Assembly: GCA_964642855.1 (NCBI GenBank)
Contig: CAZXSK010000007.1
Span: forward strand, 24,922-88,921
Origin: CAZXSK01 sp964642855
GTDB taxonomy: Bacteria > Planctomycetota > Phycisphaerae > SM23-33
Length of the DNA: 64,000 bases
Direction of reading: 5' to 3'
The stretch's first letter is position 1; each line of letters opens with the position of its first letter. Both the position numbers and the translations under genes were made by a program. Under the pieces are notes generated by a model. It was not told the origin of the DNA. It was given only the letters and a program-made list of their open reading frames with translations, and did not search any database. This document shows positions 41,868 through 51,414 of the stretch, in pieces.

Positions 41868-44800
41868 GGTAACCCCACCTTCTTTCGGGTGATCCATTCA
41901 GCGGTAGCAAGAGCCAGGATCAGAAGCAGCACCGGCCAGGAATCCCACAGAACGATCGACTTCTCGACATCGAATTCGCGTGTCGGCGGGCCGAACACGT
42001 CCAGCGCCTTCGACGCTTCGTCGGGATCGAGCACAACCCCCCCTGTCTGCGAGGCAAGGCGTCCCAGCAGATCGATGTCCGGAGACAACTCGACCTGCTC
42101 GGCGGGAATCACCTGGTCGACGGAGAACTCCGACGAGACCTCCTTGACGCCCCGCTTGGCCAGCAACTCCCGTGCGGGAGGGGCTTCGAGCTCGACGGTA
42201 TACGACCCACCGGGCAATTGCTCCAACTCGGCCTGGTACATCCCGGCCGAGTCGGGAACGTACGAGAGTTTCACCCGTCGCTGGAGGTCGCCGGTGCCTC
42301 GAACGACCGCGTAGACCTCGTCGCTCTCGATCGGGGCGAACTGCTCATCGACAAGCTTGGCCCGAAGACGGATAGGCTGGTGAGGCTGGTACCGCGAGCG
42401 GTCCGTGCCGACCTTCACATGGGGCGTGCCCGCTGCGAGCTTGTCCGCCGTCGCCCAGCGAAGCACCTGCCCCCAGAACCGGTGATGGTATGTGTCGCCC
42501 TCCCAGGACCGCATGCGGTAGGTCCGATCGAAAGCAAGCATGAGGGATCGTCCCAGGCCCACGTCCTGCTGAAGGATCAGCGCGTGCTCGTTCTCGAACT
42601 TCTGCCGGCGGGCGAGGATCTTCTCTGCCTTCCGCGGGTCGTCATCGTCCATGGGTTTCTTCGGATCCACCCAGGGCTTCTCGCGGAACACAGCCTGATG
42701 ACCTTCGAGCTTGCCGGGCAACGCGTAGGCGAGTACCGTCGCGCCTGGCTTGGCCCGGACGATCGGGTACCGCCAGTAGATCTCGGGGATCGAGTCCCAG
42801 ACCCGCTGGTTCTCCTCCGGCCGGACGGACTGGCTCATCACCGCGCTCTCTTTGCCCTCGGTCGTCAACTCGATGCGGAAGACCGGCTCGGGACTGGCTA
42901 TCTGGAGCTTCTGACTCCCAGGTCGGCCCTGCCTGGCCTGCTGCTCCCGAAGGGCTTCGAGATTGCGGAACTCCGCGGGCAGCAGATCCTCCAGCGGGGT
43001 ATCGGCATAGGCGTGGGGCATATGATACTGGCCCGCGATGGTCACCAGCGTCCCGCCGCGACGCGTGACGAACGTCTCCAGAATCTCCATCGTCTCTTCG
43101 TTGAGATCGCCCGGATCCACGTCGCCGAGAACGACCACGTCGAACTTCATCCATTCCTGCTCGTTCTCCGGCAAGGCCGTTGCCTCGACCCGGCCTTCCT
43201 TGGCTGCCGCGGATGCGTGAACCTTCCGCCGGTCCTTCCTGCCCTGGATGCGGTCTGGCTGGGTCAGCACGTACTGCAGCCTCACAGACTTATCGCGGTC
43301 TGCGAAAAGATTCTTCAGAAACCGGAACTCATACCGAGGCCGGGATTCGATCACCAGCAGTTTGATCGCATCGTCGGTGACGCGCACCGTCATCGGCTGG
43401 GTGTTGTTCTCGGCGAATACCTCCTCGCCCTGGTCTTCGATCTCTACGCGATAGGTGTGCAACCCCTGGTCTTTGGGTTCGTGAGAGAATTCCACGTCGG
43501 TGCGGAAGATCTCGGCTTCGTCGGGGATGGTCACCATCGCGACATCGACACTCTCCTCGTCGCGATAGAGCGCCACCCGCACCTGCCTGCCGGCCAGGCC
43601 GGAAAACTTCAGCGCCGCCCGAACACGCAGCTTGTCCTCGATGAACACGCTTTCGGGAGCATCGACGGAGATGATGGCTGCATCGCGCGGAGGTGTCTTC
43701 GCGCCAAAGGCGATCGAGCAGATCGGCGCCTCCGCCTGGAGATACTTGCGCATCACCGACTGCAGGTCTCCGCCCATGTGGTTGTGCCTGCCCTCACTGA
43801 GCAGCAACACGCCGGAAAGCTGACCGGCCGGGACGGTTTCCAGGACGTAGCGAAGCGCCCGGGCGATGTCCGTGCCCTGGTACTTTTCGTCCAGATTCGT
43901 CGGCTGGGTCGTTGGTTCGGCTTCGTCGGAGGCCTGATCGCCGCCTGCATCCAGTTCCCACGGCTCGGAGGCGAATGCGATCGTTCTGAGCACGTACCGT
44001 TCGGCGAGGGCTTGGCGAAGCGACTCGTCCTCGCCACTCGGATGGAAGAGCACCTGCCTGGCAAGCTGTCGCCGCGTGCGATGGACCACCTCGTCGACCC
44101 GCCGGCGGTCCGCTTCGCTGAGGCCCGCAAAGGCAGCCTCGTCGATCCGGTCGGTAGCCTGGCCGGCCTGGCGGAGGACCTCAAACACCGCCGATGACGC
44201 CCGTCGCAGGCTGTCCTTACATCGCGAGAGGTTCCGGAGGCGCCGCGAGGCACGCTGGCCGTCGCCCTCCGCCTGGCGGACCTGCGTGAGCCCGTCGCGC
44301 ACCTGCCCCAGCGCCTGAGATTTCAGCCGGGCCTGCATGTCTTTGATTGCCTCGCCCGCCTCCTTGCCAAGCGCCTCGGCCTTGGGGGCGTTCTCTTCCA
44401 GCCAGGTCACCTGTTCCTTCAGCGCTTCTTCCGTGTCCTCGATCGAGTCGATCAGTGGCCCGACCGCCTCGGCCATCGCTTCCGAGCGATCGCCGCGGGA
44501 GAGTTGTTCCATGTCTTCGATGCGCTCGATCACGCCTGCCGCGGATTCGGTGACCTCGCGCAGCGAGGCGGTGAACCGGTTCAGTTGTAGCGACGCCTCG
44601 CGGACATCGACCCCGGCCAGGCGCGCGAGCCTCAGTTTCTCGCCCGGAGACAGTTCGGTATCGCGCACCCACATGGAAGCCGACTCGTCGAGCAGGACCG
44701 CGACGTACCGCTGTTCCTTCTCTTCCAGGGCAAACGTCCGTACGGGCTGGGTCAACACACCGAAGACGATCAGCAGCAGTGCAACCCGCAACGACGCCAG

Positions 44801-45148
44801 GGCAAGCCCCGCCTTGCGGGAAACCGTTCGTCGCTCCAACCGATAGAACCACAGCAGCAACTCCACCGACGCAGCGGCAGACAGCGCAACCGGCCAGATC
44901 GGCCAGTTCGTCGAAAGCGTCAGGAACCCCTCCATCGCCCGGGCGGCCGCCAGGAGCGTCAGAAAACCCGTCGCCACACGCGCAGCCGTAACCACCGGCA
45001 ACACCCCTGCGAACCTGCGAGCGATCGGCCTGCGGTAGCGATGCATCGCAACCCATGCTGCCGTCGCAGCAACAAGCCCGAGAAAAGCCGCCCACAGGGG
45101 CACGCTCACCCCGAGAGACGTCGCCGCGATCGTCGCCCGGGCGGTCAT
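41864..45148 (-). CDS. Large VWA / glutamine-amidotransferase-like membrane protein
   Basis: A 1,094-residue protein. Four N-terminal helices (to about 140) lead into a VWA-type domain whose metal site reads LLDESASM (DxSxS). This is interrupted by a long helical insert (about 170-340) rich in Glu/Ala. CARF-like beta-rich parts (SVFIEDKLRVRAALKFSG) follow. A class I glutamine-amidotransferase-like Rossmann domain (about 615-760, VVVLGDVDPGDLNEETMEILETFV) lacks an evident catalytic Cys. The C-terminus has one last helix before ITRKKVGLP. This type is found after BatA-like genes in planctomycete MoxR operons. It overlaps both neighbours by four bases. Confidence 0.8.
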   Translation of the reverse strand: MTARATIAATSLGVSVPLWAAFLGLVAATAAWVAMHRYRRPIARRFAGVLPVVTAARVATGFLTLLAAARAMEGFLTLSTNWPIWPVALSAAASVELLLWFYRLERRTVSRKAGLALASLRVALLLIVFGVLTQPVRTFALEEKEQRYVAVLLDESASMWVRDTELSPGEKLRLARLAGVDVREASLQLNRFTASLREVTESAAGVIERIEDMEQLSRGDRSEAMAEAVGPLIDSIEDTEEALKEQVTWLEENAPKAEALGKEAGEAIKDMQARLKSQALGQVRDGLTQVRQAEGDGQRASRRLRNLSRCKDSLRRASSAVFEVLRQAGQATDRIDEAAFAGLSEADRRRVDEVVHRTRRQLARQVLFHPSGEDESLRQALAERYVLRTIAFASEPWELDAGGDQASDEAEPTTQPTNLDEKYQGTDIARALRYVLETVPAGQLSGVLLLSEGRHNHMGGDLQSVMRKYLQAEAPICSIAFGAKTPPRDAAIISVDAPESVFIEDKLRVRAALKFSGLAGRQVRVALYRDEESVDVAMVTIPDEAEIFRTDVEFSHEPKDQGLHTYRVEIEDQGEEVFAENNTQPMTVRVTDDAIKLLVIESRPRYEFRFLKNLFADRDKSVRLQYVLTQPDRIQGRKDRRKVHASAAAKEGRVEATALPENEQEWMKFDVVVLGDVDPGDLNEETMEILETFVTRRGGTLVTIAGQYHMPHAYADTPLEDLLPAEFRNLEALREQQARQGRPGSQKLQIASPEPVFRIELTTEGKESAVMSQSVRPEENQRVWDSIPEIYWRYPIVRAKPGATVLAYALPGKLEGHQAVFREKPWVDPKKPMDDDDPRKAEKILARRQKFENEHALILQQDVGLGRSLMLAFDRTYRMRSWEGDTYHHRFWGQVLRWATADKLAAGTPHVKVGTDRSRYQPHQPIRLRAKLVDEQFAPIESDEVYAVVRGTGDLQRRVKLSYVPDSAGMYQAELEQLPGGSYTVELEAPPARELLAKRGVKEVSSEFSVDQVIPAEQVELSPDIDLLGRLASQTGGVVLDPDEASKALDVFGPPTREFDVEKSIVLWDSWPVLLLILALATAEWITRKKVGLP

Positions 45149-48100
45149 GACATCGCCTCCTGTGGCTGGGATTGGCCGCCGGCAAGGGCCTTCGCCCGCC
45201 GACGGAAGTCTTCGACGTCGACGGCGTCGGTCGCAAATTCCACTTCCTGTGCGCTATGGGTTCGTCGCTTTGCGGCGATCCACCGTGCCAGCGCAATCTC
45301 TCCGAGCACCAGCAGCACGACGCCCACGATGAGATACTTCCACCATTCTTCACCAGGCACTTCACCGGTGATCGAGGCGGTCAGCTCGTCGACCGAGCCG
45401 GCCAGCAGCAGCGAACTGCCCCTGTTGTCCAGTTGCTTCGACGCGACACCGAGCGATTCTTCGGTGAGTGCATCGAGGCGGCTTTCGGAACTGTCCTCGA
45501 CGACCACGAAGGGCACGCTGCCGTCCCCGACGGCGTACATAGCCAGCCGCTTGTCCAGCGGGTCGGCTGCCGAGATTCGATAGGTCCCGGGCCTGCGAGT
45601 GGCGTCGAACAGAATCGCCGGTCCCTGTCCGGTGTTTTCCAGGCGGGCGTCCATCTCCCGGCCATTCGGGCCACGGACCGTCACCACAGCGCCGCGACGG
45701 ACCAGATCGGCCAGCACCGAGTCGCCCGCAGCGGCCTTGCCCGGTTCGTCCGGGGGGAACAGGCAGCTCTGGGGAACGACCTCTTCGGGCTGTTTCGCCG
45801 AAGCCCAGGTCAGCCTGCACTGGGCGCCCCACCTGCCTTCGAAGTGTTCCAGGCGAATGTCGTACCGCTTGCCGCTTTCGAGCTTGATCTTCGCCGTCCC
45901 GCCGCCGGGCTTGCCTCGATCGTCGCCATACAGCAAGCGCTGGCCGTCGACCCACAGATTCGCCCCGTCGTCAGCCTTGATCGTGAAAGCGTACTCGCCG
46001 TCATACCTCGGCCGAATCTTCCCCGTCCAGCGAACCGCGAAATCATCGGAGGGAACGCCCTTGGCCGGTGAACTGTCATGCCAGTTGAAGTCGATCACCG
46101 GATCGATGCGCGATACCCGCCTCTTGTCGTCGGTGAACTCCCACCCGTCGTAGTATTCCGCCAGCAACCCGGTTCCGATCCGCCGCGATCCGCCCGTGCC
46201 CAGTGACAGGAACATCCGCTCACCGGGTTGTAGGTTCGGCTGCTGAAGCATGCCGCCCGACAGGTAGGTCGCCAACTCGTGAACGAACGTCACGAAGTTG
46301 CCCTTGCCGGTCAGCGTGGTATCGCTCCTCTGGAGAGACACCGGAAGTTGGGCTATTCTCCCCTCACCGAGGCGGCGTTCCACCAGGAGCGGCGAGCCGT
46401 CATCCAGCAGGCCTCCCACCTGCACGTCCGGGTCGCCGGAGTCCAACGTCATGGGCCAGTAGGCGAAAACCTGCACCTCGTCGACGCGTCGCGGAGCCGC
46501 CAGCCGACTCAGCGCGGGGTGGCTGAACGTGCGAGTGGCAAATTTCGCGGGTTGCTCGGGGCGAACCTGACGCTTCTCGCCCAGTCGGGCCGGCGCCACG
46601 GGCAACCCCGCCGAGGTGGACCATTCGTTATAGAACGCCGGCTGGGACCACTGGCCGCAGGCAATCATCAGCCCCGCGCCGGTCTGGACGTGCTCCGCGA
46701 TCGCCGAAGCGATGTCCGAGGGCAACTCGGGTACATTCGCGAGCACGAACAGCGCGTACTTGCCAAGATCGGTCATGCGCCCGACGTCGGCCAACTCGAC
46801 CACTTCCGGCGCGAACAGACAGCGAATCTCGTCGTTGGGGTCCGTCGGACCGTCCTCGTCGTCGTCACCGGAGGGAATCGGGGCCAACGCGTCGGCGACG
46901 TACCTTCCCACCCGCCGACTCTCGTCACCGGCCACCGAGCCATCGATGACCAACACGGGCAATTTCTCGGCCACCTCCACACACCGGACCGCGAGGTTGT
47001 CGTCGGCCAGGTCGTCGTCGACGGCGACACGAACCTGCACCATATGCCGCCCGGGCTGATCGAAACGGTGCTCGAAGGTGACTGTCTCCGACGAGCCGGG
47101 CTCGATCTCCTGGGTGGTGAGCGTCTCGGGCTGTCCGCCGTCGACGGTCAGCTCCACCGCCGCGGGCGTAATCGGAGACGTTCCGGTGTTGGCGACCTCA
47201 GCGGTGATTTTCAGGTCCCGGTCGGTTCCCACGACCGATCGCCCGAGAGTCACCGCAGCGAGGGCGGCGTTGTTGAACGTTTCGGGCAGCGAAAGTGTTC
47301 TGCAGACGACGGTCGGCTTGGTGGGCAGCGCCTTGCCCTCCCGCGGCTGAGTCAGCCGCCGGGCAATGTGCTCCCACTGCTCAGGGTCGTCCAGCTGCCA
47401 CCCGGTGGATTGCCGGTCGGTGATAATCAGGACCTTCTTGCCGGCATTGGAACCCTCGGCGAGGCACCGGGCGGCCGATTCCATCGCTTCCCCGACGCGC
47501 ATGACTCCGCCGACCGGCTGGAGAGAATCCAACCTGGCCAGCACCTCGCGACGGTCGCTGCTTGGGGCGGGGACGATCTCCTCGGGCACTTCGCCAGCCA
47601 AGACGATGCCGAACGCGTCGGCAGGCCTGGCTGCCTCGACTACCGCGCGGGCTTCGTCAATCGCCCGCTGGAAATTGCTCTTCCCGTCGACCTCGACGGT
47701 CATCGACATGGAACCGTCGATCACCAGCACGATGTCCTTGTCGCCCGCGCCACTCTCCCAGAACCGGTGCTGGAGGACCTGCTCGACAAGCGTCGACACC
47801 CCGGCCAGGAGGATCAGCACGCCCGCCACGGCAAGCAGTCGGGTGCGCGTCCTGCGCTGCGACCACGAAGCCGCGGCGATCGCCACGAGCACCGCGGCGA
47901 TCAGCACCGCGGGGATCACCAGCGCCCAGGAGACCATGGTCCGCGAAGGCAGAAACGGCCTGGCCAGCGCCATCGCCAGCAGCGCCACCAGGAGGCACCG
48001 CATTGCCAGCAGGATGATCTCCTCGATCCGAATCCTGCGGTTCTGCGAGGCCATCGCTTCCAGCAGGAAGCGCATTGCACCCCACTGCACGACACGTGCG

Positions 48101-48183
48101 CGCCGGCGGTTAAGCAGGTGGATCAGGACGGGAATGGCCACCCCGGCCAATCCGATCAGCAGTATCGGGTTCAGGAACGTCAT
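45145..48183 (-). CDS. BatA-like VWA protein fused to a PA14 domain
   Basis: A 1,012-residue protein. Residues 1-75 are the BatA N-terminal domain with two helices (FLNPILLIGLAGVAIPVLIHLLNRR). Two more helices precede a VWA domain with the metal site VIDGSMSM (DxSxS). CARDB-like beta domains follow, then an amidotransferase-like Rossmann domain (about 385-620), then a PA14 domain (about 655-800: LLAEYYDGWEF, YAFTIKADDGANLWVDGQRLLY, RLEHFEGRWGAQCRLTW). The last helix is near the C-terminus. PA14 domains bind carbohydrates or act as prodomains, so the protein may recognise glycans outside the membrane. The gene lies 63 bases after DUF58. Confidence 0.85.
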   Translation of the reverse strand: MTFLNPILLIGLAGVAIPVLIHLLNRRRARVVQWGAMRFLLEAMASQNRRIRIEEIILLAMRCLLVALLAMALARPFLPSRTMVSWALVIPAVLIAAVLVAIAAASWSQRRTRTRLLAVAGVLILLAGVSTLVEQVLQHRFWESGAGDKDIVLVIDGSMSMTVEVDGKSNFQRAIDEARAVVEAARPADAFGIVLAGEVPEEIVPAPSSDRREVLARLDSLQPVGGVMRVGEAMESAARCLAEGSNAGKKVLIITDRQSTGWQLDDPEQWEHIARRLTQPREGKALPTKPTVVCRTLSLPETFNNAALAAVTLGRSVVGTDRDLKITAEVANTGTSPITPAAVELTVDGGQPETLTTQEIEPGSSETVTFEHRFDQPGRHMVQVRVAVDDDLADDNLAVRCVEVAEKLPVLVIDGSVAGDESRRVGRYVADALAPIPSGDDDEDGPTDPNDEIRCLFAPEVVELADVGRMTDLGKYALFVLANVPELPSDIASAIAEHVQTGAGLMIACGQWSQPAFYNEWSTSAGLPVAPARLGEKRQVRPEQPAKFATRTFSHPALSRLAAPRRVDEVQVFAYWPMTLDSGDPDVQVGGLLDDGSPLLVERRLGEGRIAQLPVSLQRSDTTLTGKGNFVTFVHELATYLSGGMLQQPNLQPGERMFLSLGTGGSRRIGTGLLAEYYDGWEFTDDKRRVSRIDPVIDFNWHDSSPAKGVPSDDFAVRWTGKIRPRYDGEYAFTIKADDGANLWVDGQRLLYGDDRGKPGGGTAKIKLESGKRYDIRLEHFEGRWGAQCRLTWASAKQPEEVVPQSCLFPPDEPGKAAAGDSVLADLVRRGAVVTVRGPNGREMDARLENTGQGPAILFDATRRPGTYRISAADPLDKRLAMYAVGDGSVPFVVVEDSSESRLDALTEESLGVASKQLDNRGSSLLLAGSVDELTASITGEVPGEEWWKYLIVGVVLLVLGEIALARWIAAKRRTHSAQEVEFATDAVDVEDFRRRAKALAGGQSQPQEAMS

Positions 48184-48246
48184 AGTAATCGTCCGTGCCC
48201 GGCCCGTTCATCCCTGCCGGCCTGTCGCCGGCGTGGGCCTGGGCGC

Positions 48247-49185
48247 TTACTGGCGGCTGCGCCTGGCGGCGAGATACCTCGCCAGCGCCGCGTCGAACGG
48301 CTCTCTTGTTGTCATGGGTACGTAATCGATGCGCATCTGCCCGCACCGGCTTTCGATATGGGCGATGAAATCTCGAACCCGGTCCAGGTACTCCGCCCGG
48401 ATCGCACGGGGATCGAGCTGCAGCCTGCTGTCGTCGTCCTCCAGATCCTCGAATACGCTGGTGTTGGTGAACGGGAACGAGAGTTCCTCGTCGGCCATCA
48501 CGTGCAGCAACATGACCTCGTGCTTGCGGAAGCGGAAATGATGCAGTGCCTGCATGAGCGGTTCGGGATCGTCAAACAGGTCGGAAATCACGATTACCAG
48601 CCCGCGACGGTGCACGCGCTCGGCAATGTCGTGGAAGATCGGAGCCAGTGACGTTTCGTCGCCCGCAGCCGTCCGGGTGATCTCGTTGAGCAACACGGTA
48701 AGGTGGCTGGTCCGGCTTCGTGCGGGTATGTACCGCCGCACCTGGGTATCGAACGTCACCAGGCCGACCGCGTCCTGCTGATGAATCAGGAGATACGCCA
48801 GCGACGCAGCGAGGTATCTCGCATATTCGAACTTGCTCAGCCGCCGGCCGTCGATCTGACCCGCCCGCTCGCCCGTGTAGGACATCGAGCCGGACGCGTC
48901 CAGCAGGATCGTCGAGCGGAGGTTGGTCTCCTCGATGTACTGCTTGATGTAGTACCGGTCGCTCTTGGCGAGCACGCGCCAGTCGAGGTCGCGCAGGTTG
49001 TCGCCCGGGGTGTACTGCCGGTGCTCGGCAAATTCCACCGAGAAGCCCTTGTACGGGCTGCGGTGCCTGCCCGTAACGAACCCCTCCACGACACCGCGCG
49101 CGATGTACTCAAGCCGGCTGATCTTCGCCAGCGCCTGGGGGTCCAGCAGCTTGAGATAGTCCGGTCTGTCGGCGTCCTGGATCAT
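48247..49185 (-). CDS. DUF58 domain protein
   Basis: A 312-residue protein of the DUF58 family, the standard partner of MoxR ATPases. It has the DUF58 signature NLRDLDWRVLAKSDRYYIKQYIEETN and a VWA-like fold with metal motif LLDASGSMSY (DxSxS). No membrane helix is seen. The C-terminal part ends DYVPMTTREPFDAALARYLAARR. In related systems MoxR acts on DUF58/VWA proteins. It follows the TIM-barrel gene by 12 bases. Confidence 0.92.
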   Translation of the reverse strand: MIQDADRPDYLKLLDPQALAKISRLEYIARGVVEGFVTGRHRSPYKGFSVEFAEHRQYTPGDNLRDLDWRVLAKSDRYYIKQYIEETNLRSTILLDASGSMSYTGERAGQIDGRRLSKFEYARYLAASLAYLLIHQQDAVGLVTFDTQVRRYIPARSRTSHLTVLLNEITRTAAGDETSLAPIFHDIAERVHRRGLVIVISDLFDDPEPLMQALHHFRFRKHEVMLLHVMADEELSFPFTNTSVFEDLEDDDSRLQLDPRAIRAEYLDRVRDFIAHIESRCGQMRIDYVPMTTREPFDAALARYLAARRSRQ

Positions 49186-49197
49186 GGCAGTATCCGC

Positions 49198-49974
49198 TCA
49201 GGCCTCCTCGATCTGTCTGCGAAGATCCGCCACCGCATCGGGAAGCTGGGCTGAGAAATCGTCCCACTTGGCCTCGATGCTGATGCCCCGCCGATACGAG
49301 ATGTCCTTCAGCGCCCGGAAATACGGCCGGTGGTCCTCAGCCGTGCCGACCGGCTTGCGTCCGGCAGCCTCGGCGCAGTGGGCGTGTTCGATCAACTGAT
49401 GCGCGTCGCGGATCGCCTGGGGATCCTCCCGGTCGACGGCCATGTGGTACGTGTCCGCCAGCAGGCGGATATGGGGATGGTTGACCTCGCGCACGATATC
49501 TGCGCCTTCCCGAACCGTGGTCACGATATTGCACTCGCCCTGATTGAGCGGTTCGAGGACGATCGTCACGCCGGCTTCGGCCGCGACGGGCCCGAACCGC
49601 AGGAGATGGTCGACCAACTGGTCGCGCGCTTTCTCGAAGGAGAACCCGTCGGGCACGGTCCTGCTTCCGCCCGAGCCGTACACGATATACGTCACGCCCG
49701 CACGGGCCGCCCGCCTGCAGACAGTCGCCAGCCAGGTGTCGACCGTAGCGGTGTCCACCTCCGGACCGGTCGTCTTGATCCTGCCCGGGAAAAGGCAGTT
49801 GACCGCGCGGACCTCCAGGCCGGTTTCTTCTGCCGCCCGGAGCCGCAGGCCGAACGCGTCGTCGTCCTGGTCGGGCACCAGCAGGTCCCCGACAGTGCAC
49901 TCGAGATAGTCCAGCCCCTCGGGAACGGCGGCGATGGTCTCGGGCTTGGCACAAACGCCGATGTCGATGCTCAT
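49198..49974 (-). CDS. Sugar phosphate isomerase/epimerase-like TIM-barrel protein
   Basis: A 258-residue AP-endonuclease-2/xylose-isomerase-like barrel. Metal ligands are likely E146 region (TIVLEPLNQGECN), D/H in LLADTYHMAVDREDP and H in HAHCAE, with E in the late SIEAKWDD. This set is typical of hydroxypyruvate isomerase, tagatose epimerase and related enzymes; substrate is unknown. It sits between MoxR (35 bases) and DUF58 (12 bases) on one strand, which is odd for a sugar enzyme. Confidence 0.85.
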   Translation of the reverse strand: MSIDIGVCAKPETIAAVPEGLDYLECTVGDLLVPDQDDDAFGLRLRAAEETGLEVRAVNCLFPGRIKTTGPEVDTATVDTWLATVCRRAARAGVTYIVYGSGGSRTVPDGFSFEKARDQLVDHLLRFGPVAAEAGVTIVLEPLNQGECNIVTTVREGADIVREVNHPHIRLLADTYHMAVDREDPQAIRDAHQLIEHAHCAEAAGRKPVGTAEDHRPYFRALKDISYRRGISIEAKWDDFSAQLPDAVADLRRQIEEA

Positions 49975-50009
49975 CTCGCTTCCTGCTTTCGGTCTGACCC
50001 GACGTCGTG

Positions 50010-51080
50010 TCAGGCGATGCTCTCAGCCACGGCTGGCCGGATCTCGCTGATCAGCCGCATGACCACCTCGTCCGTGGTCACCCCGGCCGCCTCGGCATTG
50101 AAGGTGGTCAGCACCCGGTGACGCAGTACCGGCAGCGACATCTCGCGGACGTCTTCGGTCGTGGCGTGGTACCGACCGTGCAGAATCGCCCGCGCCTTGG
50201 CCGCCATGATCAGGTAGATGCACGCTCGCGGGCCCGCACCCCAGTTGACCAGTTCATTGACGAAATCCGGCGCGTCCGGACTGGCCGGGCGCGTCGCACG
50301 GACCAGATCCCGGGCATACTCGAACACGTGGTCGGCAACCGGCACGCGGCGGACGATGTCCTGAAGCCGCTGGATGTCGTCGCCGGTCAGCACGCTGGTC
50401 AGCTCCGCGACATAGGTGCCCGTGACCTGCTTCATGATCTGCAGCTCCTCCTCAGCGGAGGGGTAGTCGACCATGATGTTGAACATGAACCGGTCGAGCT
50501 GCGCCTCGGGCAGCGGGTAGGTGCCCTCCTGCTCGATGGGGTTCTGCGTGGCCAGCACAAAGAACGGCTCGGGGAGCTTGTAGGTCTCCTCACCAACCGT
50601 CACCGAATGCTCCTGCATGGCCTCCAGGAGTGCAGCCTGGGTCTTGGGAGGCGTGCGGTTGATCTCATCGGCGAGGATCATGTTCGCAAAGAGCGGGCCA
50701 TGTACGAACCGGAACGCCCGCTTGCCGGTGGTGTGGTCCTCTTCCAGCACGTCGGTTCCCGTGATGTCGGAAGGCATGAGGTCGGGCGTGAACTGGATGC
50801 GCTTGAAGGACAGGTGCAGAACCTCCGAGAGCGTCCGGATCAGCAGCGTCTTGGCCAGGCCCGGCACGCCCACCAGCAGCGCGTGACCCCGGCAGAAAAT
50901 CGCGACCAGGACTTCCTCGACGACCTTCGACTGGCCGACGATCACCCGGCCTACCTGTTCGGTCATGTTCTCGTAGGCTTCGGCCAGAGCCTTGACGGCT
51001 TCGATGTCCTCCGCCTGGGCGATGCTTTTCGGGCCCTTGGGCTCCTGCTGGTCCTGTGGTTGCTGATTTCCCTCAGCCAT
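50010..51080 (-). CDS. MoxR-family AAA+ ATPase (second), head of the envelope operon
   Basis: A 356-residue protein with a short hydrophilic Gln-rich N-terminus. Walker A is GVPGLAKT (71-78) and Walker B ILADEIN (135-141), followed by RTPPKTQAALLEAMQEH and ATQNPIEQEGTYPLPEAQLDRFMF. It is closely similar to the MoxR at 919 in the core. It is the first gene of the seven-gene run down to 34898 and is expected to remodel the DUF58 and VWA proteins encoded after it. GGAGAGA upstream supports the start; the frame is open further without a site. Confidence 0.94.
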   Translation of the reverse strand: MAEGNQQPQDQQEPKGPKSIAQAEDIEAVKALAEAYENMTEQVGRVIVGQSKVVEEVLVAIFCRGHALLVGVPGLAKTLLIRTLSEVLHLSFKRIQFTPDLMPSDITGTDVLEEDHTTGKRAFRFVHGPLFANMILADEINRTPPKTQAALLEAMQEHSVTVGEETYKLPEPFFVLATQNPIEQEGTYPLPEAQLDRFMFNIMVDYPSAEEELQIMKQVTGTYVAELTSVLTGDDIQRLQDIVRRVPVADHVFEYARDLVRATRPASPDAPDFVNELVNWGAGPRACIYLIMAAKARAILHGRYHATTEDVREMSLPVLRHRVLTTFNAEAAGVTTDEVVMRLISEIRPAVAESIA

Positions 51081-51218
51081 GCGATCTCTCCGGCTTTCTG
51101 CAGTCGCCCCAACCCCGGGCGGGCGGGCACGATCTCGGAACGAATTGTGCGCGAGAGGCCGATCCCCGGCTCGCGCAGTCCTTCTCTGCAACACGGGAGG
51201 CGCGGGGAAATATCGCAG

Positions 51219-51227
51219 ATTCTATCA
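51219..51227 (-). promoter_or_regulatory. Extended -10 promoter of the MoxR operon
   Basis: On the minus strand TGATAGAAT, an extended -10, about 140 bases before the MoxR start. The -35 is poor. The 409-base gap 51081-51489 holds this, the divergent promoter of the regulator gene and an inverted repeat; no gene was recognised in it. Confidence 0.4.
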
Positions 51228-51386
51228 TTCCTTTGCGTCGATCGCGGGGATGGACAAGAGGGGGAAGTGCCACGCGGGGGAAATAACGGAAGGAAGGCCA
51301 CGGGAATCTCCGCAGGGGGCCAGCCCAGCACTCATCGCAGCCTTCCTCCCCGGATACACGCATTATTCAACCACGACCGGCGAGAG

Positions 51387-51401
51387 TTGTCACTACGACA
51401 A
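51387..51401. promoter_or_regulatory. Inverted repeat upstream of the XylR-type regulator
   Basis: TTGTC-ACTAC-GACAA, perfect five-base arms with a five-base spacer, just upstream of the regulator's -35. A candidate operator for autoregulation or for divergent control of the MoxR operon. Confidence 0.3.
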
Positions 51402-51414
51402 TGCGAAGAAATAC

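Noticed and set aside
46279..48651. Long plus-strand open frame over the BatA/PA14 gene
   Set aside because: Antisense shadow of a gene with VWA and PA14 motifs; its composition (Arg, His, Gly-rich) is that of a reversed GC-rich frame.
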